A stretch of 64,000 nucleotides of DNA, taken from assembly GCF_042477335.2 (NCBI RefSeq), contig NC_091251.1, positions 88,861,501-88,925,500 on the forward strand, in the 5' to 3' direction. How positions within the stretch are numbered: position 1 is the first letter of the stretch; every line of letters begins with the position of its first letter. This DNA comes from Ovis canadensis (lineage: Eukaryota; Chordata; Mammalia; Artiodactyla; Bovidae). The notes under the pieces were generated by a model. It was not told the DNA's origin. It made no database searches and was given only the letters and a program-made list of their open reading frames with translations. The position numbers and the translations under genes are program-made. Below, one piece after another: positions 22,101 through 31,218 of the stretch.

Positions 22101-25100
22101 CCTCACCGCCTCTCCTTTCCTAGTAATTAGAGTAGTTTAATCTCACAAACCTTATTGGAATAGGCTCTGCTACTTCAGAATGGAAGACCAAAGAGACATC
22201 AGACAATGGTTGTGAGTTTCACCACTCCAGATATTCCTCTGGGAGTTTCAGCATTCCCCACCCCAAAAGATTTGTGACATTGTTAGAGGAAATCATATAG
22301 GTTACCATAAGAAAATAAAGAAATGGGACTTCCCAGAAAGCCCATGGGTTTAGACTTTGCTGTCCTGATGCAGGCTGTGCAGATTCAATCCCTGGTGGGG
22401 AAGCCAAGGATTTGGCCACAAGGATTTTGGTTAAATCCCAAAACATAAAACAGAAGCAGTATTGTAACAAATTCAATAAAGACCTTAAAAATGGTCCACA
22501 TTAAAAAAAAAAAATCTTTCAAAATAAATGAAGGAATGGTCTCTGAGGGGCAGGAAGAAAGGACACTTAAATTTTCATGGATCTATGAATGTGTAATTTT
22601 TTAAAAAGAGACATGCAATAAAAAAATCATGGCTAAGGGATGCCAAAGTTTTAACAGTATTAATGTGTATATCTCTCATTTCTTCTCAATCTCATTCCCT
22701 AATGACTTGAATAGGTTATAAAATCATTTATAGCACAAAGATTAAATAAATGACTAAATCAAGGCAAAGTAAAAATAAGTTGAAGCCAGGTAAATACATG
22801 AAAATGTGTAATGAAATGCACAGTTGATACAGGTAGGCTTCAAACTCGATTCTGAATTTCCCAGAAAAGGAAACATGGATTTATGGTGTCCACAAAATAA
22901 AAATAAATCAACCCCTCAGAAAAAATATAGCTTTTACTTTTACTGAAATGAGAGAAACTTCTCCAATCCTCATCATGGGGAGAGGACACTGTAATAATGT
23001 GTCATGTTAGCTAATGTCCTCAACAATATTTCTAAGATAAATTCAGAATCTCAATTTCTAAGACTGGTTCTTATCTACTCCTTGGCACAGTGTGATAAGA
23101 GATTATTGATTTGAATTTTTGTGTCAGTGATGGATCAGCTCACGAGGATTTGGTCCATGTCCATAGCACTCTGTTGAGCTGAATTGATCCATATTTAAAA
23201 GTTAGAAAATGTAGAGACTGGAGGAATCTACCTGTCCTTCAGCCCATGTTCCATCCATATTTTTCTTTTAACTTTTGTTTTGATAAGAATTGGAAAGCAG
23301 AAAGCTTGACATTTTCCTCTCCAATTAGAATCCGGAATACAACCAGAAGCAGTATAAAGTCATTAAAATGTGAATTAAAAAAATAGAGGAGGGGGAGGGT
23401 GACGAGGGTGAGAGATCCATGTCTTATTTCGTTTACAATTAGCTGAAAGTCATCTCAAGGGATCCATAGAGTAAGGAGCCAAAAATCCTTTCGTTCTGGA
23501 TTCAAATCAAGTCAACAGTCAATAAACAGTGAAGGGTTCCATTCAACATGATCACTTCAGAAGATTTTTTTTTCCCCTTGCTTTCAGAACCCTGAATCTT
23601 TGAACTCTGAACTAGAACAGCCCAGAGATCAACATCTCCTTTTCTCTTCTCTCCTCTTAAGCTTCTGGAATACTAAGTGATAGGGCACTAAACTGTTCAA
23701 TTACCACAAGTGCATGTAGCCCCAGGTATGTGTCACCCATTTCTTGTGTGTTATTAATTTATGGATTGCACATGCATTGGATACTGATTGCAGGCCAGTT
23801 TTATTTTCTAAAATACATACATACAAAATCTTTGAGTTTGTCTGAGACCAAGTAGATCTGAAATCTAAGTCCTAAATTTTGGTTATATTGATCTATTTAT
23901 AGCCTAGGATTTAATTAATGAAAAGAAAACAAAAGAAATACTATTTTTCTTCAATGAGGGATTTTTAAAGTAATTATATTAAGATATGATTACTCACCTA
24001 GAGAAGGAAATGGCAACCCACATAGGGTATTCTTACCTGGGAAAGCCCATAGTAAGAGGAGCCCAGCAGACTAGAATCCATGGGGTCGCGAAAGTCAGAC
24101 ACAACTTAGGAACTAAGCCACCATCACCATGATTACCAACAGTGACACGATAGGGAGGAGGTTTGGTGGGTGCTCAGTGTTTCTCAACTTCTGTGTCACT
24201 TGAACTATTTTTTATTGTCTATTCAGTATTTGTATTGTTTATTCAGTATTTTTCTGTTTACATTGACTTCAATTTCTTAAATACCTTCCTTGAAAATAAA
24301 ATTGTATTGCTGTTCTACATGAAAAAAGCCTAGTTTTCTATAATAAGTAAACATCATAAGTGAAAGTTAAATTGCTCAGTCATGTCCGACTCTTTGCGAC
24401 TCCATGGACTGTAGCCTACCAGCCTCCTCCGTCCATGGAATTTTGCAGGCAAGAGTACTGGTGTGGGTTGCCATTTCCTTCTCCAGGGGATCTTCCCAAC
24501 CCAGGGATCGAACCCAGGTCTCCTGCCCTGCAGGCAGACACTTTACTATCTGAGCCACGAGGGAAGCCCAAACATCATAAGTATACAGAAAATAAAATTT
24601 TAGTATTCTAACAAGATACTGAGGCCTAAGGCCTCTTTTATCTTTATTAGGAAGTGAGATTGGAGAAGGCAATGGCAACCCACTCCAGTCCTCTTGCCTG
24701 GAAAATCCCAGGGACGGAGTGGGAACCTGGTGGGCTGCCGTCTTTGGGGTCACATAGAGTCGGACAAGACTGACGCGATTTAGCAGCAGCAGCAGCAGAA
24801 AGTGAGATTAGCAAGATGTAAGCAGTTTTAAAGAAAACCACCAAATTGAAACTTTTCTTCTTGATGCCATCAGGGTTTCAACTTTGAAAGAATCGAAAAG
24901 GGGGTAGTTATCTCACTATGATTTATAGTATTTAATGTGTTCCAGCACCTCCTAAATTTATTACAGTTGCCTCATAAAATCATCTCACTATCAGATTTTG
25001 GGAAATAGCAATTTAATGGGTAAAAGCACTGGATTTGAATTCAGACACATGACTTACAGGCCTTACTCTTAGGCTAACCAGTGAGATGACCTGAACCAGT

Positions 25101-28100
25101 CATTTTGTTTCAGTGTTTTTCTTTATCTAAAACAACCATAACACAGTACAGAGCAAGTTGAAAACATATAGTTTGTGTAATCCTCACAATGACTCTTTGA
25201 GGTAGGCATTACAGAGCAAGAAGCTGGTTCAGAGAAGCCAGGTTTCTGACTCCATATCCAAATCTCACCTCCTAAAATATTCTGTAATTGACAGTGTTCC
25301 AGCATATGATTTCTTATGACTCTTGCAGCTCTAAAGTCTATGATTTGGATGCAGGCCAATCACCTGTTTGATGTATAATCCTCCCAATAAAGAATCATAC
25401 CCACAACATTCCTTTTTTCAGTAACAGAAATGCTAGTTTCAAGATGACAGATTTGTCATTCTACATTTATCCCAGTAGGTGGCACCAATCGCATCCAGGC
25501 CTCTAGCCCATAAACGGTGGTAATTCAGGAAACTTTAGGGAGCCATTGGTCTTCTATGGCCCTTAGACAAAATGCACTACCCCTAAATATCAAATGAAAA
25601 CATTTAAAAATCTGTTAGTGTTTCCCACCATGCTTCATGACACTGGGGTGTATTACTGGCAGCCTTGATTATACCATATTAAATTCAGTATTCTGCTGGC
25701 AATATCTGTAACTATCATTCCACTCCGTAAACTACAGGAGCCTCCATTCCAAAAACGGCCACTGTCCACTTCCTCCACAATCGCTGTCTAATTCTGTTTT
25801 TCTTTTCTACCACAGACAAATCAGGTGATTAGGACAAGGAATTAAAAAAATCAGGCAATTGTACAAGGTGGTGATTTTCTTGAAGTTGAAGTACTTAAAA
25901 GTGTTCCTGGATAATGTTCCTTTTCCTCTAGTTTCGAAAGAATTGAACATCACAAACCTGTGGTAAAGAATGGATGGAATGGAATTTTGGACACACCTTC
26001 CAGCAAATCAGGGTACAGGCCCTTCTGTTACAGGCATTTCCGAGCAGAGGGAGGGTTTTATTTTCCCCCACTGCTCCTGGCCAAGAATTCCTCCTCCCAC
26101 ATCAACTGTCCTGTGTGCCGGTTGGCTGCGTCACAGTGGTGTGATCGACTTGGTTGGCAAAATACAATCCTCTGTTAATACTGACTTTGTTACACTTCAA
26201 GCAACCCCTCTTTGTAAATTCCCTTGAGGCCCAGGTCGCAGCATTAGCATCGTCAGTCTCATCTGCTTAGCATACTGCATCTCCTAGTTTTACAGAAGAG
26301 AAAAGCATTTTATAGCCTGGGTGAGGTTTTACCTTTTGGTCTCACCAGAAATGAGTCACATTTGAAGGGATTTACTTCCAGACCAGTTGTAAAAAGACAG
26401 TTTGACCCAGAGTATATGGCAGCTCTGCCCAGGTTTCTGTAGAGTCAAGAAAGCAGTTCTTGGCCTTTGGCAGTCACCTGTTTTAAGAGAGCTCAGGCAT
26501 GTAACCATCTTTAAATTCAGCTGAGTTTTCCATCACACCTGCTGGTGATCAAAAAAGAGCTTTATCTTCCATCGTAACAGGACTGGCTATAAAACACTTG
26601 ACTCTGACACCCTTGGTTTTCTCTCTTCCCCTACCCCGCCCCCTAGCTCCCTCTCCAACTTTTCACATGTCCTTGAGCTCCTTTAAGAAGCTGAAGGTTG
26701 TATGTGAATATTTTGCTCCTCTTATAAATTCAGATGAAAGCCCATGCGGTGGGAAATGAATACTCTTGAGACTTTATTAATTCTGTAACTCCCTCTGTTC
26801 TGAAAGCAAGTCTTTCTCCCCAGCTTTAACCTTTGCTTCACTTTAGCTTTACTCTTCCTGATGGCCGAAATACTCTCCCGCAGGTGCTGCGAAAGGAAAA
26901 TAGTAGTGTTAAGCTAAAATTCTAAAAGGTAGGGGTGGAAACCCACAGCTACCTCAAACCCAGGTCCTTGATAAATAGCATTGCTCTCAAATACAGGTTT
27001 TTTTAAAGCTTTGCTGCAACTTGAACCTTTTCAATGTCAGCGTTAGGTTCATGGTATTAGTAGGTCATGAAGTTAATTTCTAAACTAGATCATTCTTTCA
27101 CTTCCTATAAAACCCCACAGAAGTCCAGGGGAGAACAGACGTCATCTTTCCTAAACATAAATTTTGAAGGTTGAAAAAAATGTAAGCTGTACCGTTATTA
27201 TTATTTCTTCAATGAATGACAGTAGATTGTAAACTTTTTTTGCATCACACACTCAGGAGAGCAACAGGTTGTCTAGAATAGGGTTGTCATATTTAGCTAA
27301 TAGAAAGAAGATGTCCAGTTAAGTGTAAACTGCAGATAAACAATACCTTTTAATTTAAATATGTTCCGAGTGTTGCATGGGACATACTTATACTAAAAAT
27401 TATTTGGTGTTTATTGAAATTCACATTTAACTGGGTATCCTGTATTTCAGTCTGGCAACCCTCACCTCGCACAGACTCACCACAGAGCCTGTTTAGCCCT
27501 ACAATTGTCCCTTTTCCCCCTTTTCATGGTCTCCTGTGTCCCTTCCTCTCTGTCTGGGCCTGTCTTTTTTTCTGCCTCCTCTTTCTCATCTCCACCCCAG
27601 CCTTTATCTTTTGTTTGTTCTCTGCTGTCCACAGTTGGCCATTTTTGAGGAGTATGTATCTGGGTTATCAGAGGGTACACAGATATGTACATGAGTTATC
27701 ATCTCATTTTGTTATTTAAAGGAGGGGTTGGAGGAGATGGATACATGTATAAGTAAGAATGAGTCCCTTCACTGTTCATCTGAAATTACCACAGCATTGC
27801 TAATCGACTATACCCCAATACAAAACAAAAAGTTAAAGAAAAAAGTTGTATTGGAAGTATCCTCTTTAGGCTCTCAAAATAAAATTGTTTTTATTTGATG
27901 TAATCCTCAAATGATTTTTTTTTCCCTGTGGGACATGAGCTTTCAAGAGAAAAAAAAAAAAAGATTTGCCACTTCTACTTTAAAAATATTGCTTGATGAA
28001 GTTATTTTCTAAAACATCAATTAAAAAATCCGTATCAATGCCAATACCAGAGTCAGTCCTACAATGATATGATACTGTGCTGAATGCTAACAGACTTGCA

Positions 28101-28531
28101 ACTAAAAATAAAACTAGGGGTTTTTTTTGACTCAAAGAAAGCTCTCATTTTCCTAATTTTCCCCATCAGGTACCATGGACACTACAACTATGAACAGAGC
28201 AACTACCTGCAAAAATGAATCTACTGAGGTGAGAATTACTTTGGTTTTTGAAGTCATTTCAAAGGCTTGAATAGACAGTAGGTATAGAATTTTGGAATGT
28301 ATTTGTTAATGTACATTTTAATTTAATATTTGCATGGGATTTGCTAAGTGAGTACCAGGAAACTTGGGGTTTTAGCTGTCTTTTTTTTTCTTCTGTTTTT
28401 TCCTGTCTTAGAGAATTCTGGGATCAAAGACCTACACAGAACAACAAAGAGCTAAAGGAAGTCAGTTTGATGATGCAAGAGGGAGGCTCTTTTTTCTGAG
28501 GTCAAGGCCAGATGAAGTGCTGAAGGATTAG
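16099..28531 (+). CDS. CCDC196: Coiled-coil domain-containing protein 196, ten coding exons
   Basis: Ten exons join into one 297-codon frame: 16099-16148, 16253-16405, 17695-17791, 18668-18718, 20358-20435, 20638-20721, 21244-21303, 21670-21811, 28170-28228 and 28412-28531 (TAG at 28,529). All phases match. Acceptors are AG with pyrimidine tracts, and donors are GT except GC after exon 5. The protein is rich in Lys, Glu, Leu and Gln. It has a likely coiled coil over about residues 20-118, broken near the Gly/Asp-rich MAGKGNDDAS (about 75-84), and a second over about 155-230. The C-terminus is short and basic. No signal peptide or membrane segment is seen. Function is not established; my recollection is that the human gene was first listed as a noncoding RNA (LINC00238) and is testis-expressed. 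The name rests on this fold, the length and the position upstream of GPHN. Confidence 0.88.
16253..16405 (+). CDS. CCDC196: CCDC196 coding exon 2
   Basis: Codons 17-68 (partial at both ends). The segment has a heptad-like coiled-coil pattern, for example ELNEDLKLRKQELLEILK. The acceptor is TTTTCCCACAG and the donor AAG|GTATGT. The preceding intron is only 104 bp. The frame also stays open leftward to an ATG at 16,167 inside that intron. Confidence 0.9.
16406..17694. other. CCDC196 intron 2, no repeat recognised
   Basis: About 1.3 kb between exons 2 and 3. I see no clear transposable element and no further exon that fits the phase. Confidence 0.5.
17695..17791 (+). CDS. CCDC196: CCDC196 coding exon 3
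   Basis: Codons 68-100, including MRQIMAGKGNDDASVIELV and KEAEEMKQNL. The acceptor TTTCTTCTTTCTAG and donor CTG|GTAAGA are both strong. It ends in phase 0. Confidence 0.92.
18038..18243 (-). mobile_element. BovB 3' end fragment
   Basis: Starts with the GTTCAGTTCAGTCACTCAGT tail and runs to CCCAGCATCAGGTCTTTCCC, so it is the last 200 bp of a strongly 5'-truncated BovB. A short flank repeat, AAGCAC, lies on both sides (near 18,030 and 18,245) and may be the target-site duplication. It is inside CCDC196 intron 3. Confidence 0.9.
18668..18718 (+). CDS. CCDC196: CCDC196 coding exon 4
   Basis: A 51-bp exon, 17 codons: ERKNKMLRKEMEMLWNK. The acceptor is CTTTCTCCAACAG and the donor AAG|GTATGT. It is flanked by phase-0 introns, so skipping it would keep the frame. 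Confidence 0.9.
18870..19382 (+). repeat. LINE L2 3' end
   Basis: The order of phrases fits the L2 3' region: CATCCTCCAGGTCTCTGCTT, CCTCCTCAGGGAAGCCC, CATAGCACTTTTTATAAG, TTGCTTGTCTCCCTG, CCCCAGCATTGCAGCACAAT, CTTGGCACATAG and a GAATGAATAAATAC end. It is in CCDC196 intron 4. Confidence 0.75.
19880..20150 (+). repeat. MIR SINE, nearly full length
   Basis: Reads as MIR from GGTTAAGAACATAGACTTAA through CCCTAAACAAATGACTTAAC and GTCTTGGTTTTCTGATCTAT to GATTGGCATATGATAAAGG. It ends about 200 bp before exon 5. Confidence 0.7.
20358..20435 (+). CDS. CCDC196: CCDC196 coding exon 5, followed by a GC donor
   Basis: 26 codons, TFNTEEFNDEEKVLQIKNK then TDLQDGK. The acceptor is CCTCTCTACAG. The donor is AAG|GCAAGT: GC replaces GT but every other position matches U1 consensus, as is typical of GC-AG introns. 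The intron is 202 bp. The reading frame continues correctly into exon 6. Confidence 0.88.
20638..20721 (+). CDS. CCDC196: CCDC196 coding exon 6
   Basis: 28 codons. A short Ser/Pro/Thr linker (APKTPSSSRK) leads back into helix-prone sequence (LETLCAEKVKEIRK). The acceptor is CTTTCCTCCCAG and the donor AAG|GTAGTA, the weakest GT donor of the gene. Confidence 0.9.
21244..21303 (+). CDS. CCDC196: CCDC196 coding exon 7
   Basis: 20 codons, EKKQRKMEWVRYQEQANIIQ, strongly basic and helical. The acceptor is TTTCTCCCACCAG and the donor CAG|GTACAA. Phase 0 at both ends. Confidence 0.9.
21670..21811 (+). CDS. CCDC196: CCDC196 coding exon 8
   Basis: Codons 192-239 (last one partial), including VIELRIEALKNYQKAND and LKLSLYIQQNFEPKQ. 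The acceptor is GTTCTCTTGTAG and the donor CAAG|GTAAGT. The following intron, about 6.4 kb, is the gene's longest and holds most of its SINE insertions. Confidence 0.92.
21880..21965 (+). repeat. MIR 3' fragment
   Basis: GCACAATGCCTGGCACACAG followed by AGTAAGTTAGTCAG and an ATC/ATT-rich end is a MIR 3' end, just after exon 8. Confidence 0.5.
22325..22516 (+). mobile_element. CHR-2-like artiodactyl SINE, near full length
   Basis: The head GGGACTTCCCAGAAAGCCCA and box-B-like GATTCAATCCCTGG are followed by the diagnostic body AACATAAAACAGAAGCAGTA, TTGTAACAAATTCAATAAAG and AAAAATGGTCCACATT, then an A-run. CCDC196 intron 8. Confidence 0.85.
22517..23999. other. CCDC196 intron 8, unique-looking part
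   Basis: No exon or confident repeat is seen. A purine-rich GAGGAGGGGGAGGGTGACG segment lies near 23,385-23,410. Confidence 0.5.
24000..24120 (+). mobile_element. Bov-A-type SINE fragment
   Basis: GAGAAGGAAATGGCAACCCA and CATGGGGTCGCGAAAGTCAG flank a partly decayed body. The tRNA head is missing. Confidence 0.8.
24349..24582 (-). mobile_element. Bov-tA SINE with target-site duplication
   Basis: A full-length reverse copy (about 24,362-24,569), from CATGTCCGACTCTTTGCGAC to GAGCCACGAGGGAAGCCC. The flanks repeat AAACATCATAAGT at 24,349-24,361 and 24,570-24,582. Confidence 0.95.
24652..24809 (+). mobile_element. Bov-A monomer SINE with target-site duplication
   Basis: A single Bov-A unit (24,662-24,799) with a 3' TTTAGCAGCAGCAGCAGCAG tail. 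The flanks repeat AAGTGAGATT at 24,652-24,661 and 24,800-24,809. It lies about 70 bp from the previous SINE, in the opposite orientation. Confidence 0.92.
25005..25140 (+). repeat. MIR-like fragment
   Basis: TTTAATGGGTAAAAGCACTG, GGATTTGAATTCAGACAC and GACCTGAACCAGTCATTTTG fit the MIR core in order. It is weakly conserved. Confidence 0.45.
25168..25280 (-). repeat. MIR-like fragment, reverse orientation
   Basis: TGTAATCCTCACAATGACTC, TTTGAGGTAGGCATTACAG and GGTTCAGAGAAGCCAGG resemble a complement-oriented MIR. Confidence 0.45.
25290..27279. other. CCDC196 intron 8, long stretch without recognisable repeats
   Basis: About 2 kb with no Bov SINE, BovB, L1 or MIR I can support, and no exon fitting the gene. 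It is the longest repeat-poor part of the gene. Confidence 0.45.
27280..27462. repeat. Short non-autonomous DNA transposon with terminal inverted repeats
   Basis: The ends are AGGGTTGTCA (27,280-27,289) and TGGCAACCCT (27,453-27,462), which are inverse complements at 9 of 10 bases. The interior GGGACATACTTATACT and TTTAACTGGGTATCCTGTAT match a common old mammalian MER-type palindromic repeat. I do not assign the exact family. Confidence 0.65.
27724..27845 (+). repeat. Artiodactyl L1 3' terminus
   Basis: GATGGATACATGTATAAGTA, GAGTCCCTTCACTGTTCATC, TGAAATTACCACAGCATTGC, ACTATACCCCAATACAAAAC and an AAAAGTTAAAG tail are the end of the artiodactyl L1 3' UTR. It lies 325 bp before exon 9. Confidence 0.85.
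28170..28228 (+). CDS. CCDC196: CCDC196 coding exon 9
   Basis: Codons 239-258, Thr- and Asn-rich (TMDTTTMNRATTCKNEST). The acceptor is TTTTCCCCATCAG and the donor GAG|GTGAGA. It completes the split Gly codon of exon 8, which supports the join. Confidence 0.88.
28412..28531 (+). CDS. CCDC196: CCDC196 coding exon 10 (stop codon)
   Basis: Codons 259-297 and TAG. A long pyrimidine tract (28,381-28,409) precedes the acceptor. The C-terminus includes SQFDDARGRLFFLRSRPDE and ends VLKD. The 3' UTR follows directly. Confidence 0.9.
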   Translation, partial: RILGSKTYTEQQRAKGSQFDDARGRLFFLRSRPDEVLKD

Positions 28532-28591
28532 AAGGCTTTCACTCCATTTGCTTTGGATAGATTTAAAGACTAGGCACAGCCATTTGTGTTA

Positions 28592-28597
28592 ATTAAA
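28592..28597 (+). terminator. CCDC196: Candidate polyadenylation signal of CCDC196
   Basis: An ATTAAA hexamer lies 61 bp after the stop codon and is followed by a T/G-rich stretch (TTTGTTTTAGTGCTGTTTTC). A second candidate, AATAAA, lies at 28,709-28,714. Confidence 0.5.
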
Positions 28598-28820
28598 ATC
28601 TTTTCAACCTTTGTTTTAGTGCTGTTTTCACTCTTTTTCTCCTCCGAAATGGGTGGAAATGCTAGTTAGATGCTTGGCCTTATGCATGTCATAAATTTAG
28701 TCATTTAGAATAAACAGCCTCTGATTATTTTGATAGCTTTTGATTTTTGAAATGACTAGATCCAAACCACATTGTATGTTGTTAACAAGTCCATAAAAAG
28801 CTGCTGCTCTCCGTCTCTCA

Positions 28821-28996
28821 GGGCTTTCTGTGGTGCCTCAGGGGTAAAGAATCTGCTTGCCAATGCAGAAGACACAGGTTTGATTCCTGGGTTGGCAAGA
28901 TCCTCTGGAGAAGGAAATAAAGCCCACCCCAGTATTCTTGCCTGAGAAATCCCATGGACAAGAATTAGTGACAAGAATCAGACAAGATTTAGTGAC
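28821..28996 (+). mobile_element. Bov-tA SINE, decayed 3' part
   Basis: The head TCTGTGGTGCCTCAGGGGTA, GGTTTGATTCCTGGGTTGG, CCCCAGTATTCTTGCCTGAG and a shortened 3' part. It lies just beyond the CCDC196 polyadenylation candidates. Confidence 0.85.
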
Positions 28997-29269
28997 AAAA
29001 CAAGAACAACTTCCACCTCTGAAGTGTTTAATTCTGGGCAGATCCTCCACTGACAAATGAGCCAAAGTAGTTACAAACTAAAGAAATAATATTCCATAGA
29101 CTCCTCTTACTCTCTCATCCATTTGCCCTGTTGATACTGCTTCCTAGTTACCTAGTCGTTGAATACCTTCTACCTTCCTGGTACCACTGTTTTTGTTCAG
29201 CTTCTTTTTCCTGCCTGGATTACCAGAGCCTCTAATTTGGTTTCCTTGCTTGGTTTCCAACCCTTCTAA

Positions 29270-29985
29270 TTAACCTTCCACAGCACCACCAAAACTATCT
29301 TTTCTAAAAGAGAAATGAGATCATGTCACATTCCTACTGATTTCCCCGTGACATTAGTGTAAAGTTCAAAACTCCCTTACAAACCACGTAATGATCTACC
29401 TTCTACCTACATCCCCAGCCTCATCTTCTACTGTAGCCCTCTGCCCTGATACATCTACACTGAGCAATACAGAACAGGTTGCAGTTCCCCTGATGCTCCA
29501 TGAGTTCTGTTATCTCCATGCCTCTGCACAAAGTTGTTCCTCTGCCTGAAAGAGTCTTCTCTTCTTGTCTGCTTGACCACTGCCGACTGATCCTAAGGGC
29601 CAAGTTTGGTACCCTTGTTCTATCCCAGTAATTCTCAGTCCTAGTTGTGTTTCAGAAGATCCTTGGGAGCTTTTAAAAACACCAATTCACCAAGCCCCTC
29701 TCCAGGTCATTTAAATTATGATCTCTGAGAGGGAGGGCAAAAAAGCATCTGCATTTTTTAAAAGCTCCCTAGGAAATTCTAAGGTGCAGTCAGGTTTGAG
29801 AATTATGGTTCAGACTGTCTTACCTCTATCATAGCACTTACGAAACTATGTTGCAATTATTTACCTAGCCGTTGATTTTCCTAACTAAATTGTGAGCTCT
29901 TTGAGGCCCTGGACTGTCTTCTTCATTTTTCATTTTGATCACATAACAGTACCTGGGATTTGATAGAGCCTCGGATATTGCAAAA
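29270..29985 (+). repeat. LINE L2 3' region, split by MER5A
   Basis: The left part (to about 29,625) has AGAGAAATGAGATCATGTCA, AGTTCAAAACTCCCTTAC and AATGATCTACCTTCTACC. The right part (from about 29,812) has ATAGCACTTACGAAACTATG, ATTGTGAGCTCTTTGAGGC and ACAGTACCTGGGATTTGATA. These are consecutive parts of L2 with a MER5A between them. Confidence 0.7.
29626..29811 (+). repeat. MER5A hAT fossil nested in L2
   Basis: AATTCTCAGTCCTAGTTGTG at the left and AGGTTTGAGAATTATGG at the right are imperfect inverted ends. Inside are TCAGAAGATCCTTGGGAGCT, CCCCTCTCCAGGTCATTTAA and AAAGCTCCCTAGGAAATTCT. Confidence 0.8.
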
Positions 29986-30357
29986 GACCACAGAAAGTTA
30001 ACTATAAAGTCCCAGGTCTCTTGACACTCTGTGTGTGTCAGTATAATACCACTGGATCATATTGTAGTCCCTGAGATCTTCAGATCTGTTCTTTAATTAA
30101 ATTGTCATTAATTTCCTATCTTATGTCAGTACAAAGAAAGTTGACTTGTTACAAAACACTTCATGACCTGTAGGAATCCTCATATGGTATAATGAGTAAA
30201 GTAAGCCAACCAACTAAAAATCTTCCCTCTCCCAAGGCCAATTTAAATTTTTAAAGGTCGCTCGAAAAGGTGGATTTTTAAAAAATCTGTTTTCAGACTG
30301 GAATACTTTTCACAAAATCATAGCATTTGGGCATTAGATGGAACCTAAAATAAGTAT
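29986..30357. other. Intergenic, no gene seen
   Basis: Apparently unique sequence between L2 and the next SINE. Confidence 0.5.
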
Positions 30358-30665
30358 GGGCTTCCCTGACAAGTCGGTTGGTAAAGAATCCACCTGCAGT
30401 GCAGGAGACCCTGGTTCCATTCCTGGGTCAGGAAGATCTGCTGGAGAAGGGATAGGCTACCCACTCTGGTATTCTTGGGCTTCCCTTGTGGCTCAGCTGA
30501 TAAAGATTCCATCTGCAATGCAGGAGACCTGGATTGGGAAGATTCCCCAGAGAACAGAAGAACAGATTCCCCAGAGAACAGAAGAACAGATTCCCCAGAG
30601 AACAGAAGAACAGATTCCCCAGACTCCAGTATTCTGGCCTGGAGAATTCCATGGACTGCATAGAG
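30358..30665 (+). mobile_element. Dimeric Bov-tA SINE with an internal tandem expansion
   Basis: The first head starts GGGCTTCCCTGACAAGTC. The second starts at about 30,478 after the junction GTATTCTTGGGCTTCCC. The second unit's linker (after GGATTGGGAA) is expanded into 24-bp repeats, then the body resumes with ACTCCAGTATTCTGGCCTGG and stops soon after. Confidence 0.9.
30541..30624 (+). repeat. 24-bp minisatellite, 3.5 copies, inside a SINE
   Basis: Three identical 24-bp units start at 30,541, 30,565 and 30,589, each GATTCCCCAGAGAACAG followed by AAGAACA, then a partial fourth GATTCCCCAGA. The unit derives from the AGATTCCCC(T)GGAGAA linker of the SINE. Perfect identity suggests recent slippage. 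Confidence 0.95.
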
Positions 30666-30872
30666 TCACAAAGAATAAAAGAAGTATAAATAAATCTCCA
30701 TCACTTTACAGAAGATACTGAAGTTCAGATATGTTGAAAGAGTGTTCAAGGCCCACAGTTAATTGAGGCTATTAACAGTTGAGCTAATTACTAGAGCCTG
30801 GTATTATTACTGCCAATTCCAACTTAACTCCTATCTTTCCTCTCTTGACCACAAAAATAAGAGGCTCTTCAG

Positions 30873-31218
30873 TTCTATCAACTGAAAGTGAAAGTCACTC
30901 AGTTCTGTCTGACTCTTTGCAACCCCATGGACTACATAGTCCATGGAATTCTCCAGGCCAGAATAATGGAGTGGGTAGCTTTTCCTTTCTCCAGGGGATC
31001 TTCCTGACCCAGGAGAATCCTCTTGCAATGCAGGAAACCCCAGTTCAACTCCTGGGTCTGGAAGATCCTCTGGAGAAAGGGATAGGCTACCCACCCCAGT
31101 ACTCCTTGTGGCTCAGCTGGTAAAGAAATTACCTTTACAGTCCATGGGGTCTATACAGTCCATGAAGTTGCAAAGGGTTGGACACCACTGAGCGACTTTC
31201 ACTTTTTCTGTCAACTGA
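30873..31218. mobile_element. Inverted pair of Bov-tA SINE segments within one target-site duplication
   Basis: The left segment (30,886 to about 31,018) is in reverse orientation (GTCTGACTCTTTGCAACCCC). The right segment (about 31,019-31,205) is forward (GCAATGCAGGAAACCCCAG, ending ACTGAGCGACTTTCACTTTT). The outer flanks repeat TTCTATCAACTGA (30,873-30,885) and TTCTGTCAACTGA (31,206-31,218), one mismatch in 13, so both segments sit in one insertion interval. Confidence 0.85.

Noticed and set aside
24360-24753. Open frames within SINE copies here and at many other sites
   Set aside because: They recur with the same peptides wherever Bov-tA or Bov-A2 occurs, so they are translated SINE and not genes.
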